Source of the DNA: Gammaproteobacteria bacterium
GTDB lineage: Bacteria > Pseudomonadota > Gammaproteobacteria > Steroidobacterales > Woeseiaceae
NCBI GenBank assembly: GCA_029884455.1
Contig: JAOUHU010000001.1
Span: forward strand, 1-64,000
Direction: 5' to 3'
DNA length: 64,000 nucleotides
The notes under the pieces were generated by a model, which did no database searches, had not been told where the DNA came from, and worked only from the letters and a program-made list of their open reading frames with translations. A program made the translations under genes and the position numbers. Shown here piece by piece: positions 24,016-33,196 of the stretch; positions within the stretch are counted from its first letter, which is position 1; the number at the start of each line of letters is the position of its first letter.

Positions 24016-26439
24016 TTAAAAGCGCAAGACGAGCTGCGCGCTGAGCGTCCGGCCGGGACCATAGAACGCGTAGTTCGATTTGGCACCAAAGGTACTGCCC
24101 GCGAGTGGCGTATCACCGCCAAAACTCAGGATTTTTTCATCGGTCAGGTTCTTGGCGAGCAATGCGACCTGCCAGCTGCCGGACTCCGAACCGATGGCGG
24201 CACGCACGCTCAGCGTCGAGTACTTGTTCTGTACCAGCGCCGGATCATATGTCGCGGAGGCATCGTAGTCGTCCGTCATGAACAGGTCGAACATGCTGCT
24301 GAATACCAGGCCATTGCCGAACGGTCGTTGGTAGTTGACCGACACGTTGCCTTGTACGTCAGACACCATCTGGTTGGACTCGCCCGTGTAATCGCAACGC
24401 GGGATACCGTTTTGCACGCTGTCGGGCGGCCTGCCAAAGTAGCACTGGCCATTCGTGAAGTCGGTGAACTCAAAATCAGTAAAAGCGATACCACCGGTGA
24501 TTGTGGTGTACTGGCTTACGGCCCAGCGCACATCGAATTCCAGGCCGTCAACCTCCGCCGCGGCAGCGTTGCCAACGTTGAAGCCGAGGCCGCCATCAAA
24601 TATGGAAATCTGCAAATTGTCGAACTCGGTGAAAAACGCGGCGGCGTTCAACTCAAAAGTGCCACCGGCAAACACAAACTTGCCGCCGAGCTCGACGTTG
24701 CTGGCTTCCTCGTCGTCGAACTCGAACGATGCCGGCATGTCAACAGCAAGACCCTTGTTGTTGGCACGGAAGTCGAAACTGCCGGACTTGAAGCCCTCCG
24801 ACCAGCTTAGATAGAGCATCGTGTCATCGTTCGCATCCCAGACCAGCTTGACCTCGGGCGAAAACTTGGTCTCATCCCGTTCGCCTGAAACCGGCAATGC
24901 ACCCAGGGTGGCAACAAAAAACGCGCCGGTCGGACCGTACAGCGGGTCGCTCAGGTTGGTCGAGGTAATGTCCAGCAGGTTTGCCCAGACCACCGGAGCG
25001 AGAAACTGCGCAGCGGGCAACGGGTCGCCGCCTACGCTGGTGATGGTCAGGGTGCGATCGCCGCTGCGTTCATCCTTGGTGATGCGGCCGCCGGCCTGGA
25101 TGGTGAAATCGTCGCTGACGTTGAAATTGAACTGCGCGAATGCGGACAGCACGTCTGCATCCACGTTCGCGAAGCGAGTCGCCTGCGTATTGGAAATCAG
25201 GTTGCCAGCACCCGGGCTCAACAGATTGGCGATTGGCACCAGCACCGAGTCGGAGGCGAAAATGATCTGGTCTGCGAACTCATGATCACTGGTCTGGTAG
25301 TAAAGGCCGGCGATGTAGTCGAAAGACCCGCCGAGCGGCGACGACAACCTAAACTCCTGGCTGAACTGGTCATAGGACTCCTGCAGGGCCGCGCCAAACA
25401 CGACAGTGCCGGTGAAATCACAATCGCAGAATTCGTCGTATTCGAAATTGGAAAATGCCGTTATCGATTTTAGCTCGTAGTCACCCATCGACCAGTCCAG
25501 GGTCAGCGAGTAGTTGCTCAGCTCGTTGTTACTGAAGTCGCCATTCGACGAGCGAACTTCGTCCTGTACGACATTGCCTGTACTTGGGTCTCCGCCGAAA
25601 GCCTGCAGGATCTGGTTGTAGCGCAGACCGGTGAACGGTCCTGCCACGGCAGGTTGCTCGTTGATGATTTCAATGTGACGTCCTTCGACATCGAACTCGC
25701 CGCTTTCCACGCGCACCGTTGCCAGCAGGTCGTCAGTGACATCGAACTCCAGCGTACCGCGCACCGACCAGTCCTCGCGACTCGGTTCGGTCTCGCTGAG
25801 TGTGGCGTTGGTCATATGGCCATCGCCGTTGCGTGAGCGCACCGCAAGCCGGCCGCGAACGCTGTCGGAGAGCGAGCCCGAGATCATGCCTTCGGCAATC
25901 ATTTCTTCATGCTCGAATTCGTTCGACAACATGAAACGGCCCTCGAACTCCTCGGTGGGTCTCGCGGTCGTAATATTGACCGCACCTGCGACCGAGTTCT
26001 TGCCGAACAAAATGGATTGCGGGCCGCGCAAAACTTCGACCCGCTCGATGTCCAGGAACGGCGAGCGCCACTGCTGTGCGCGGCCGTAGTGGACACCGTC
26101 GATATAGGTGCCGACGGATTGCTCGAACGCCTGGTTGATGCCGGAGCCGATGCCGCGAATGAACGCGTTAGTGCCAATGCCGGTTTCCGTCAGTGTGAAG
26201 TTCGGCACCAGGAATTGTATGTCTTCGGCCTTCTGCAAGGCGGCTTCGGTCAGCATTTCGCCGCTTACCGCCGAGATCGAGACCGGCACATCCTGCAGTC
26301 CCTGTTCGCGATAGGCTGCCGTAACGATGATTTCTTCCAGGGTGACGCCGCTTTGCCCGAAAGCACTGCCGGAGGTCAGCAGGGTCAGACCCTGCGCCGC
26401 GACAAGCAGCGCTGGAATTCGCATTTTTGTCATGTTCAT
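24016..26439 (-). CDS. TonB-dependent outer-membrane receptor
   Basis: 807 aa from ATG 26439, preceded by GGGGGAG. The open frame runs further upstream but there it overlaps the divergent hydrolase gene and the promoter. Signal peptide ends GSAFG, followed by the TonB box LEEIIVTA and the plug motif REQGLQDVPVSISAVSGE. Plug strands carry VLRGPQSILFGKNSVAGAVNI, then a 22-strand barrel closing with the terminal LVLRF. This type (DVPVSISA, VLRGPQ) is common in marine heterotrophs for uptake of siderophores, vitamins or polymers. The ligand is unknown. Divergent from a serine hydrolase. Confidence 0.92.
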   Translation of the reverse strand: MNMTKMRIPALLVAAQGLTLLTSGSAFGQSGVTLEEIIVTAAYREQGLQDVPVSISAVSGEMLTEAALQKAEDIQFLVPNFTLTETGIGTNAFIRGIGSGINQAFEQSVGTYIDGVHYGRAQQWRSPFLDIERVEVLRGPQSILFGKNSVAGAVNITTARPTEEFEGRFMLSNEFEHEEMIAEGMISGSLSDSVRGRLAVRSRNGDGHMTNATLSETEPSREDWSVRGTLEFDVTDDLLATVRVESGEFDVEGRHIEIINEQPAVAGPFTGLRYNQILQAFGGDPSTGNVVQDEVRSSNGDFSNNELSNYSLTLDWSMGDYELKSITAFSNFEYDEFCDCDFTGTVVFGAALQESYDQFSQEFRLSSPLGGSFDYIAGLYYQTSDHEFADQIIFASDSVLVPIANLLSPGAGNLISNTQATRFANVDADVLSAFAQFNFNVSDDFTIQAGGRITKDERSGDRTLTITSVGGDPLPAAQFLAPVVWANLLDITSTNLSDPLYGPTGAFFVATLGALPVSGERDETKFSPEVKLVWDANDDTMLYLSWSEGFKSGSFDFRANNKGLAVDMPASFEFDDEEASNVELGGKFVFAGGTFELNAAAFFTEFDNLQISIFDGGLGFNVGNAAAAEVDGLEFDVRWAVSQYTTITGGIAFTDFEFTDFTNGQCYFGRPPDSVQNGIPRCDYTGESNQMVSDVQGNVSVNYQRPFGNGLVFSSMFDLFMTDDYDASATYDPALVQNKYSTLSVRAAIGSESGSWQVALLAKNLTDEKILSFGGDTPLAGSTFGAKSNYAFYGPGRTLSAQLVLRF

Positions 26440-26472
26440 TTTGCTCCCCCTGAGCAAATACACACGCCGGTC

Positions 26473-26501
26473 ATTAAACGCCCACGGGACGCGGGCGTCA
26501 A
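26473..26501 (-). promoter_or_regulatory. Promoter of the TonB receptor gene (TTGACG, 17 bp, TTTAAT) with spacer dyad
   Basis: On the minus strand TTGACG (26496-26501) and TTTAAT (26473-26478) are 17 bp apart, giving a start near 26466 and a leader of about 27 nt before the ATG at 26439. The spacer holds the inverted repeat ACGCCC...GGGCGT (26478-26498 including flanks), which could bind a regulator. Confidence 0.6.
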
Positions 26502-26589
26502 TTGGCGCATGGCCGAAATGTACACAGTATCGGAACTCAGGCATCGCTTGGTACCATGAGTCACTGCTGCCACTTCGCGAGATTCCTGT

Positions 26590-27780
26590 ATGCCGCAACG
26601 GCGCCATCCGCGCATCCCGCTGACGCTGCTGATACTGAACCTGCTGCTGACGCCGGTCCGGGCGGACGCGCCGTTCATTGATCCGGCCGACGATGCGGCC
26701 AACTTTGGCGCGATTGACAACATCCTGTTCTGGACCGTGCCGCAGAAAATTGCCGGATTCCGCAACATGCCGCAGTTGACGCCAACCCGCTCGATTGCTG
26801 CGAGTCAGGACCCGTATCCCTTGCCCTACAAATTGGCGGATCTGTCGGGACTCGCATTTGGTTTCAAAGACCGGGAGTTGACGCTCGACGACTATATGCG
26901 GCGGCACAATGTCGCCGGCTTGCTGGTGATCAAGGACGGATTCGTTGTTTATGAGCGCTACGAACTTGGCAATACCGCGGAAAGCCGCTGGATGTCGTGG
27001 TCGGTCGCCAAGTCAGTAACCTCCTTGCTGCTCGGTGCGGCGATCCGGGACGGTTACATAAAGAGTGTCGGCGAGAAGGTCAGCGACTACCTGCCGCGCC
27101 TGAAGGACTCCTCGTACGACGAGGTGACAATTCGGGCACTGCTGCAAATGTCGTCAGGTGTAGCGTGGAACGAGGATTATGCTGACCCGGAATCGGATAT
27201 CAATACGATCAATTGGGATACCCTGAGCGTCTATGAAGCGCTGCGCCACAAACCCAGGGTCGCCCCGCCTGGCGCTGTATTCAGCTACAACACTGCCGAA
27301 ACGAACCTGGTCGGTACCTTGTTGCGTGCGGCGATCGGCAACAACTTGTCGGCTTACCTGGAAGAGAAAATCTGGCAACCGTTCGGCATGGAATTTTCGG
27401 CGAGCTGGAATCTCACTGAGGTCGGTGGCGGCGAGTTCGGCGGCAGCAGCCTCAACGCCACACTCAGGGATTACGGCCGCATCGGCCTGTTCGTGCTGCG
27501 AAACGGCGAACTGCGTGACGGTACTGCGGTGCTAGCTGAGGGCTGGATCGCGGAATCGACCACCGCCTCAACAGGACTCGCCGCCTATGGTTACCTGTGG
27601 TGGCTACGCGGCGGCGGCGTGTTCGCCGCCTCGGGAATCTTCGGTCAGGCAATACACATCGACCCGGAGCACAAGCTGGTGATCGCGCAGCATAGTGCGC
27701 GCGAAGCCGCGAACGCACCCGCTGACTGGGCGCTACAGGCAGCATTCTTCGCCGCATTGACCGCCGAACTGACGCAATAA
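26590..27780 (+). CDS. Serine hydrolase of the class C beta-lactamase fold
   Basis: 396 aa with a signal peptide (ends PVRA, about residue 25). The catalytic S-x-x-K is SVAK (Ser138 and Lys141, within WMSWSVAKSVTS). The Tyr motif is FSYNTAETNLVG (Tyr233), as in the esterase/6-aminohexanoate-dimer-hydrolase branch (YNTxETxL), and GYLWWLRGGG is a family segment. It is probably an exported esterase or amidase rather than a true beta-lactamase. It is divergent from the TonB receptor, 150 bp away, so the pair may act on one substrate (inference). Confidence 0.82.
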   Translation: MPQRRHPRIPLTLLILNLLLTPVRADAPFIDPADDAANFGAIDNILFWTVPQKIAGFRNMPQLTPTRSIAASQDPYPLPYKLADLSGLAFGFKDRELTLDDYMRRHNVAGLLVIKDGFVVYERYELGNTAESRWMSWSVAKSVTSLLLGAAIRDGYIKSVGEKVSDYLPRLKDSSYDEVTIRALLQMSSGVAWNEDYADPESDINTINWDTLSVYEALRHKPRVAPPGAVFSYNTAETNLVGTLLRAAIGNNLSAYLEEKIWQPFGMEFSASWNLTEVGGGEFGGSSLNATLRDYGRIGLFVLRNGELRDGTAVLAEGWIAESTTASTGLAAYGYLWWLRGGGVFAASGIFGQAIHIDPEHKLVIAQHSAREAANAPADWALQAAFFAALTAELTQ

Positions 27781-27859
27781 ACCAACACCCTGGCTGCTGC
27801 ATCTAATCCGAAACCGCGACAAGGTGCGCGAGTTTTAGGGAAGCAGCCGGGGGCCAAAA

Positions 27860-29137
27860 CTGAAAATCGCAGACACATCGGCGCAGGATATTCGCCTTGA
27901 GGCGCCAGGCAAGCGCAAGCTGTATATCTTCGCGGCGTTGGCGACGCTCGCCATCATTGTGCTGGCGTGGATTGCGGCGCCTTTTTTCCAGCGCTGGGCA
28001 AACGCCACCATCAGCGTGCCCATGGATCGGGTGCGCGTCGCAACGGTGACACGCGGTGACCTGGTGCGCGATGTTTCCGTGCAGGGACGCGTGGTTGCTG
28101 CGGTCAGCCCGACCTTGTACGCCACGGCGCCGGGTTCGATAACACTGCAGGTCGAGTCGGGCGAGCGCGTGGTGCAAGGCCAGGTTGTGGCGACAGTCGA
28201 CAGTCCGGACCTGGCCAGCCGGCTGCAACAGGCGGAATCCTCACTCGAGCAGCGCGAGGTCGAGCTTGGCCGACAGCGCATCGAGTCACGCCAGCTCGCG
28301 CTCGACAAGCGTAAAGCGGTGGATCTCGCCAAAGTAGCGCTTACCGCCGCGGATCGGGAAAAACGGCGCGCCGACGAGGCTTATCAACTTGGCGTGATCT
28401 CGGTGATTGACTACGAGAAGGCCAAGGACGATCGCGAGAACGCCGAGGTCGCACACCGGCACGCGGTCGCGGATGCCGACCTGTTCGATGAGCGACTTGC
28501 GTTCGAACTTCGCGCCAGCGAACTGGAGCACGTGCGGCAAGGCCTGCTGGTCAGCAACCTGCAGCGCCAGGTGGATGACCTGGCGATCAAGTCGCCCGTC
28601 GATGGCGTCGTTGGTGACCTGCTGGTTGCACAAAAAGCGGCTGTCAGCACCGATACGCCAGTCATGGCTGTGGTTGACCTGACGCGATTCGAGATTGACG
28701 CACAGATTCCCGAGAGCTTTGCCGATGATCTTCTGGTTGGCATGCAGGCCGAGATCCAGGTCGGCGGTGACAAGTATGCCGGCGAGCTGGTAGCGGTTTC
28801 ACCGGAAATTCTGAATAACCAGGTCAACGGGCGTGTGCGATTCAGCCAGGCGGGCCCCACCAATCTGCGCCAGAACCAGCGCCTGACGACGCGCATTCTG
28901 CTGGCGGAACACAAAGATGTACTGATCGTGCAGCGCGGCCAGTTTCTCGACAGCGGCGCCGGGCGTGTGACCTATGTGCTGAACAGCGACGGGCTCGCGG
29001 TCCGCCGTGCGATCGAGGTGGGAGCCCGGAGCCTTGGCGCGGTCGAAATCGTCGCCGGCCTCGACCAGGGCGACACGATTGTCATCTCCAGCCTCGACCC
29101 GTTTCGCAGCGCGGAAACGGTTCTTCTTACCCAATAG
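27860..29137 (+). CDS. MacA/HlyD-type periplasmic adaptor of an efflux system
   Basis: 425 aa if read from CTG 27860, where the peptide begins (M)KIADTSAQDIRLEAPGKRK before the inner-membrane helix LYIFAALATLAIIVLAWIA. A TTG at 27938 would give 399 aa and cut the cytoplasmic lead and part of the helix. The lead with DTSAQD looks like that of related adaptors, and GGGGG lies 7 bases before the CTG, so I prefer the non-ATG start. Lipoyl domain with a long coiled coil (about residues 105-225), then a beta-barrel domain. It links the permease complex to an outer-membrane channel; no TolC gene is nearby. Confidence 0.75.
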   Translation: MKIADTSAQDIRLEAPGKRKLYIFAALATLAIIVLAWIAAPFFQRWANATISVPMDRVRVATVTRGDLVRDVSVQGRVVAAVSPTLYATAPGSITLQVESGERVVQGQVVATVDSPDLASRLQQAESSLEQREVELGRQRIESRQLALDKRKAVDLAKVALTAADREKRRADEAYQLGVISVIDYEKAKDDRENAEVAHRHAVADADLFDERLAFELRASELEHVRQGLLVSNLQRQVDDLAIKSPVDGVVGDLLVAQKAAVSTDTPVMAVVDLTRFEIDAQIPESFADDLLVGMQAEIQVGGDKYAGELVAVSPEILNNQVNGRVRFSQAGPTNLRQNQRLTTRILLAEHKDVLIVQRGQFLDSGAGRVTYVLNSDGLAVRRAIEVGARSLGAVEIVAGLDQGDTIVISSLDPFRSAETVLLTQ

Positions 29138-29160
29138 CAAAAAAACCAGGAGCCAGGACG

Positions 29161-29856
29161 ATGTTACAGATGAAAAACGTTTCCAAGGTCTATCGAACGG
29201 ACACGGTCGAAACGCACGCACTGCGCGAATTCTCACTGACCGTCGAGGAGGGCGAATTCGTTTCCGTCACCGGTCCGTCCGGCTCCGGCAAGACCACATT
29301 CCTCAACATTGCGGGATTGCTGGAGGAGTTGACCGGAGGTTCATACGAACTTGATGGTCGTGATATCTCGAAATTGAATGACAAAGAGCGTTCCAGGGTG
29401 CGAAACGAAAAGATCGGTTTTATTTTCCAGAGTTTCAACCTGATTCCGGAACTGAATATCTTCGACAATGTCGATGTGCCACTGCGCTACCGTAGGTTTG
29501 ACGCGGCAGAACGCAAGAAACGAATCGTCGACAGTCTCGAAATGGTCGGGCTGGCGTCGCGCCTGCAACACATGCCGGCGCAACTGTCGGGAGGGCAACA
29601 GCAACGAGTTGCCATTGCGCGTGCCTTGGCCGGGGAGCCCCGCTTCCTGCTGGCGGATGAGCCGACTGGCAACCTTGACTCGAATATGGCCGACAGCGTC
29701 ATGCAATTGCTGGCGGACATTAATTCGACCGGCACTACGATCATCATGGTGACGCATGAACTGACGCTTGCGGATCGTGCGCGGCGCAACATCTTCGTTC
29801 GCGATGGCCGGGTCAGCGATAGTGCGGGCAATCTGCAGCTTGCGGCGGCCAGCTAG
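29161..29856 (+). CDS. ABC transporter ATP-binding protein (MacB/LolD-type)
   Basis: 231 aa. Walker A GPSGSGKTT, Q-loop around FIFQSFNLIPEL, signature LSGGQQQRVAIARAL, Walker B LLADEPTGNLD and the H-loop VTHE are all present. Length and NLDS suffix match the MacB/LolD/FtsE class that drives periplasmic mechanotransmission rather than transport through the membrane. Sits between the adaptor and two separate permease genes, forming a four-gene operon. ATG with AGGAGCCAGG upstream. Confidence 0.93.
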   Translation: MLQMKNVSKVYRTDTVETHALREFSLTVEEGEFVSVTGPSGSGKTTFLNIAGLLEELTGGSYELDGRDISKLNDKERSRVRNEKIGFIFQSFNLIPELNIFDNVDVPLRYRRFDAAERKKRIVDSLEMVGLASRLQHMPAQLSGGQQQRVAIARALAGEPRFLLADEPTGNLDSNMADSVMQLLADINSTGTTIIMVTHELTLADRARRNIFVRDGRVSDSAGNLQLAAAS

Positions 29857-29875
29857 GCGGCCAAGGGAGACCTGT

Positions 29876-31195
29876 ATGTTTCGCTACTACCTGCGCCTCG
29901 GTCTGTTAAGTATCCGTGCGAATCCTGCGCTGAGTGCACTGATGGTTGCTGCGATTGCAATCGGCATCGGCGCGTGCATGACCATAGTCACCATTCACTA
30001 CATCATGAGTGGCAACCCGATTCCGGAAAAATCGGACCAGTTGTTTCACGTGCGAGTCGACAGCTGGGATCCAAACGAGGCCTACGACGAGCCGAACGAA
30101 CCGCCGGAGCAGCTGACCTACCTGGACGCAACTGCACTCTATGCGGCGGGCCGCGCTGCTCGCCAGGTCATCAGTTTCCTCTCATCCAGGGTGATTGAGC
30201 CGGAAGACGAGGGCGCGAAGCCGTTCCAGCGCGAGACACGGGCGACGACGCACGAGTTTTTCACCATGTTTAACGTGCCATTCAAGTACGGTGCACCCTG
30301 GGACCGAACCGCGGACGAAACATTGGAACGTGTCGTGGTCATCAACGACAAGCTGAACCAGACTTTGTTTGGCGGTGCAGATTCGTCGGGCCGAATGCTG
30401 ATGCTTACCGGCGAGCCCTACAGAATTGTTGGCGTGCTAGACGAATGGTCGCCTGTGCCGCTGTTCTATGACCTGAATAATGGCGAGTACGGTGATCCGG
30501 CCCCGGTTTTCCTGCCGTTTTCGGTTGCCGTCGCGGGTGAGCACGGCCGCTGGGGCAACACCAACTGCTGGAAGCCGATCGGCGACGGCGGCATGCCGGC
30601 GTTCCTCGCGTCCGAGTGCGTCTGGATACAGATGTGGGCCGAGTTGCACAGTGATGCTGAACGGCAGAGCTATCTTCAGTTTCTCGATGCCTATGTCAGC
30701 GAGCAAAAGACTCTGGGCCGCTTTCCACGCGCGATGAATAACCGGCTCGACGATGTACAAGCGTGGCTGACTTACAACGAAGTCGTTGATGACGATGTTG
30801 GCGTGCTGCTGGGACTGGCGCTGCTGTTCCTGGTTGTTTGCCTCTTGAATACGATCGGCCTGCTGCTGGCGAAGGTGATGCGCCGGGCGAAAGACATCAG
30901 CTTGCGACGCGCGCTGGGGGCCAGCAAGGCGACCTTGTTCGGCCAATACATTGTTGAAGCCGGCATGATCGGTCTCGCGGGCGGTTTGCTCGGCATCCTG
31001 ATGACCTGGTTGGGATTACGCGGCATTGAAAACCTGTTCTCGGCCTATGATTTCGTCGCCAAACTGGTACGCATGGACTGGGTCATGGTTCTGACGGCGG
31101 TGCTGCTTGCGATTCTGTCGGCGCTCGCGGCCGCATTGTATCCGACCTGGCGCGCGAGCAACGTCACGCCGGCTACGCAACTCAGAATTCAGTAA
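29876..31195 (+). CDS. ABC transporter permease, MacB-like (first of two)
   Basis: 439 aa. N-terminal membrane helix (LSALMVAAIAIGIGACMTIV), a periplasmic MacB-PCD domain of about 250 residues, then three C-terminal helices of the FtsX domain (VGVLLGLALLFLVVCLLNTIGLLL; RRALGASKATLFGQYIVEA; LAILSALAAALYPTWRA). The final PTWRASNVTPATQLR is the usual MacB ending. ATG 29876 with AAGGGAGA upstream; the open frame extends 36 codons into the ATPase gene but that part has no ribosome site. Confidence 0.88.
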   Translation: MFRYYLRLGLLSIRANPALSALMVAAIAIGIGACMTIVTIHYIMSGNPIPEKSDQLFHVRVDSWDPNEAYDEPNEPPEQLTYLDATALYAAGRAARQVISFLSSRVIEPEDEGAKPFQRETRATTHEFFTMFNVPFKYGAPWDRTADETLERVVVINDKLNQTLFGGADSSGRMLMLTGEPYRIVGVLDEWSPVPLFYDLNNGEYGDPAPVFLPFSVAVAGEHGRWGNTNCWKPIGDGGMPAFLASECVWIQMWAELHSDAERQSYLQFLDAYVSEQKTLGRFPRAMNNRLDDVQAWLTYNEVVDDDVGVLLGLALLFLVVCLLNTIGLLLAKVMRRAKDISLRRALGASKATLFGQYIVEAGMIGLAGGLLGILMTWLGLRGIENLFSAYDFVAKLVRMDWVMVLTAVLLAILSALAAALYPTWRASNVTPATQLRIQ

Positions 31196-31207
31196 GCGGA
31201 GATTACT

Positions 31208-32416
31208 ATGGAACTCGGACCAATCTGGCGCGCCATTCTCAGAAACAAGGGAAGCTATTTGCTGATCGCGCTGCAAATCGCGGTCACTATGGCGATCATG
31301 GTAAATGCGATAGCGATCATGCAGGAACGCACCACGAAGATGGCGCGACCGAGCGGCACGGATGAAGACAATATCATTACGCTGTCGAGTATCCCTTTCG
31401 CGCCGGATGTCGATGTACGATCAATGATCGACGAGGATCTGGCCATGTTGCGCAGCATGGCCGGCGTACGCGATGCGTTTGCGAGCAACTCGTTTCCGCT
31501 TCGTGGTGGTGGCTGGAGCATGGGCCTGGCAACCGAACCGGGGGCAGGGCATGACGGCATCGGTACGGCGATCTACTTTTCCGATGAGCACGCGATCGAA
31601 ACTTTTGGCACGTCGCTGATCGATGGCCGGAACTTCGCGCACGATGAAATCAGCTGGAATGACGAAGCCGTCAACAAGTGGCCGGCAACCGGAATCATTA
31701 CCAGCGCACTGGCGCGCGAACTGTTTCCAGACGAGCAGGGCACGGTCGTTGGCAAGACGGTGTTCATCAATGAAAACGATCCGGTAAAAATTGTTGGTAT
31801 CCTGGATCGCCTGCAGGCGCCCTGGGACGGCTGGGACCATATAGAGAACGCCATGCTGGTTCCACAGCGTCTCGACAATGAGTATATGCGTTACCTGATT
31901 CGAACTGAGCCCGGTGCGCGGGACGCGTTGATTCCGTTGATTGAGGAAGCGCTGGCAAAAAACAAGGACCGAATCATAGAAGATGTAAGGACCATGAACG
32001 AAGTGCGCGAACGCAGCTACACTGGCGATGCCGCAATGATCAAGATGCTTAGCTTTATCGTCATCTTGCTGACCGCAATTACGGGTCTCGGCATTGTCGG
32101 CCTCGCAAGCTTCAGTGTCAGTCGGCGCACGCGCCAGATCGGGGTTCGTCGCGCACTGGGTGCAACGCGCCCGGCTATCCTGCGTTACTTCATGATCGAG
32201 AACTTTATTGTCAGCAGCGTCGGCATCCTGGCCGGTGGCATTTTCGCCGTGGCGCTGAATATCTTCATGGTGCAGGCGTTTTCATTGACGCCACTGGCCT
32301 GGTATGTCGTGCCGATCGCGATGATCATTCTGTGGCTGGTCGGACAGGTCGCAGTTGCCGGTCCGGCCAGGCGGGCAAGTGCGATCTCGCCAGCGATCGC
32401 GACGCGTTCGATCTAG
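31208..32416 (+). CDS. ABC transporter permease, MacB-like (second)
   Basis: 402 aa with the same layout: one N-terminal helix (SYLLIALQIAVTMAIMV), a periplasmic domain, and three C-terminal FtsX helices (MLSFIVILLTAITGLGIVGL; RRALGATRPAILRYFMIEN; PIAMIILWLVGQVAVAGPAR). It starts 12 bp after the first permease. Two unlike permeases of one family in a row suggest a heterodimer working with the single ATPase. Stop abuts the convergent methyltransferase stop with no base between. Confidence 0.88.
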   Translation: MELGPIWRAILRNKGSYLLIALQIAVTMAIMVNAIAIMQERTTKMARPSGTDEDNIITLSSIPFAPDVDVRSMIDEDLAMLRSMAGVRDAFASNSFPLRGGGWSMGLATEPGAGHDGIGTAIYFSDEHAIETFGTSLIDGRNFAHDEISWNDEAVNKWPATGIITSALARELFPDEQGTVVGKTVFINENDPVKIVGILDRLQAPWDGWDHIENAMLVPQRLDNEYMRYLIRTEPGARDALIPLIEEALAKNKDRIIEDVRTMNEVRERSYTGDAAMIKMLSFIVILLTAITGLGIVGLASFSVSRRTRQIGVRRALGATRPAILRYFMIENFIVSSVGILAGGIFAVALNIFMVQAFSLTPLAWYVVPIAMIILWLVGQVAVAGPARRASAISPAIATRSI

Positions 32417-33196
32417 TCAGGTAAGGGCGGGGCGCGTACCGCGGAAGTAACCCTGGCGCATTTCGCCCTTGTCGATCACGGCTACCAGCATGCGCCAGTT
32501 TTCGATGCGATAGTCGGCCTCGGCCTTACCGAGCAGTTCGACCATGCGCGGGTAGAGTTCGCCTTGCATCAATGCGTATTCGCGGCGCGCTTCGCGGCGA
32601 TACCAGTCGGTTGCGTCCTTTGCGCTGACCTGCTTGAAACCTGCCTCGCGAATATGTTGTGCGTATTCCTGCAGCGTTTCGAGTCCGTAGGTGATGCCTT
32701 CCAGTTCGAACCAGTAGTGCATGTCGTCGGAATATTCGCCGTCAGACTTCAACCAGTCATAGCAGCGCAGCTGACCGCCGGGCCGCAGCACGCGCAGGCT
32801 TTCGCCAAGAATGCCGCGCTTGTCGGCGATTTGTGTAAAGGCCCCGGAACTGACGACCACGTCGAACGAGCCGTCGTCGAACGGCAGAGGGCCAACCTCG
32901 ACGGTTTGAAACGTGCACCGGTTTTCGAGGCCATGCGCCTTTGCTGCGCGCTGCGCACGCGCAATTAACGGTGCCTCGAGATCGATGCCCACGACTGTTG
33001 CGCCGTGCGTGCGGACCATTTCAAAAGCGGGTCCGCCAATGCCACAGCCAATGTCGAGGATTCGCTTGCCCTTTGGATCAATGCCATCAAGCAGTTTTGC
33101 GACGTTGCCGGGCCCGCCGGGTGCCATGTAGCCATCACCCCAGATCAGCTCCAGCGCACTTACGAGGCTCTCGGGGTATTCGTTCTCGTGACTCAA
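32417..33196 (-). CDS. SAM-dependent methyltransferase (phosphoethanolamine or glycine-type)
   Basis: 259 aa, class I fold. SAM motif I is ILDIGCGIGGPAFEM, the acidic loop is VVGIDLE, motif post-II is LPFDDGSFDVVVSS, and the RVLRPGGQLRCYDWL strand follows. The lead LIWGDGYMAPGGPGNV resembles phosphoethanolamine or small-amine N-methyltransferases (the G-x-G-F/Y-x-x-x-GG pattern), so an amine substrate is likely but not proven. The ATG overlaps the stop of the Lrp-family regulator by 4 bp; the two genes form an operon. Confidence 0.82.
   Translation of the reverse strand: MSHENEYPESLVSALELIWGDGYMAPGGPGNVAKLLDGIDPKGKRILDIGCGIGGPAFEMVRTHGATVVGIDLEAPLIARAQRAAKAHGLENRCTFQTVEVGPLPFDDGSFDVVVSSGAFTQIADKRGILGESLRVLRPGGQLRCYDWLKSDGEYSDDMHYWFELEGITYGLETLQEYAQHIREAGFKQVSAKDATDWYRREARREYALMQGELYPRMVELLGKAEADYRIENWRMLVAVIDKGEMRQGYFRGTRPALT

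Noticed and set aside
26440-26907. Upstream extension of the TonB receptor frame (156 more codons)
   Set aside because: It runs through the receptor's ribosome site, signal-peptide start and promoter and overlaps the divergent serine hydrolase gene. ATG 26439 with GGGGGAG and a signal peptide is the better start.
26590-27780. True beta-lactamase resistance gene
   Set aside because: The Tyr motif and overall layout fit the esterase or aminohexanoate-hydrolase branch of the class C fold; nothing points to a resistance role.
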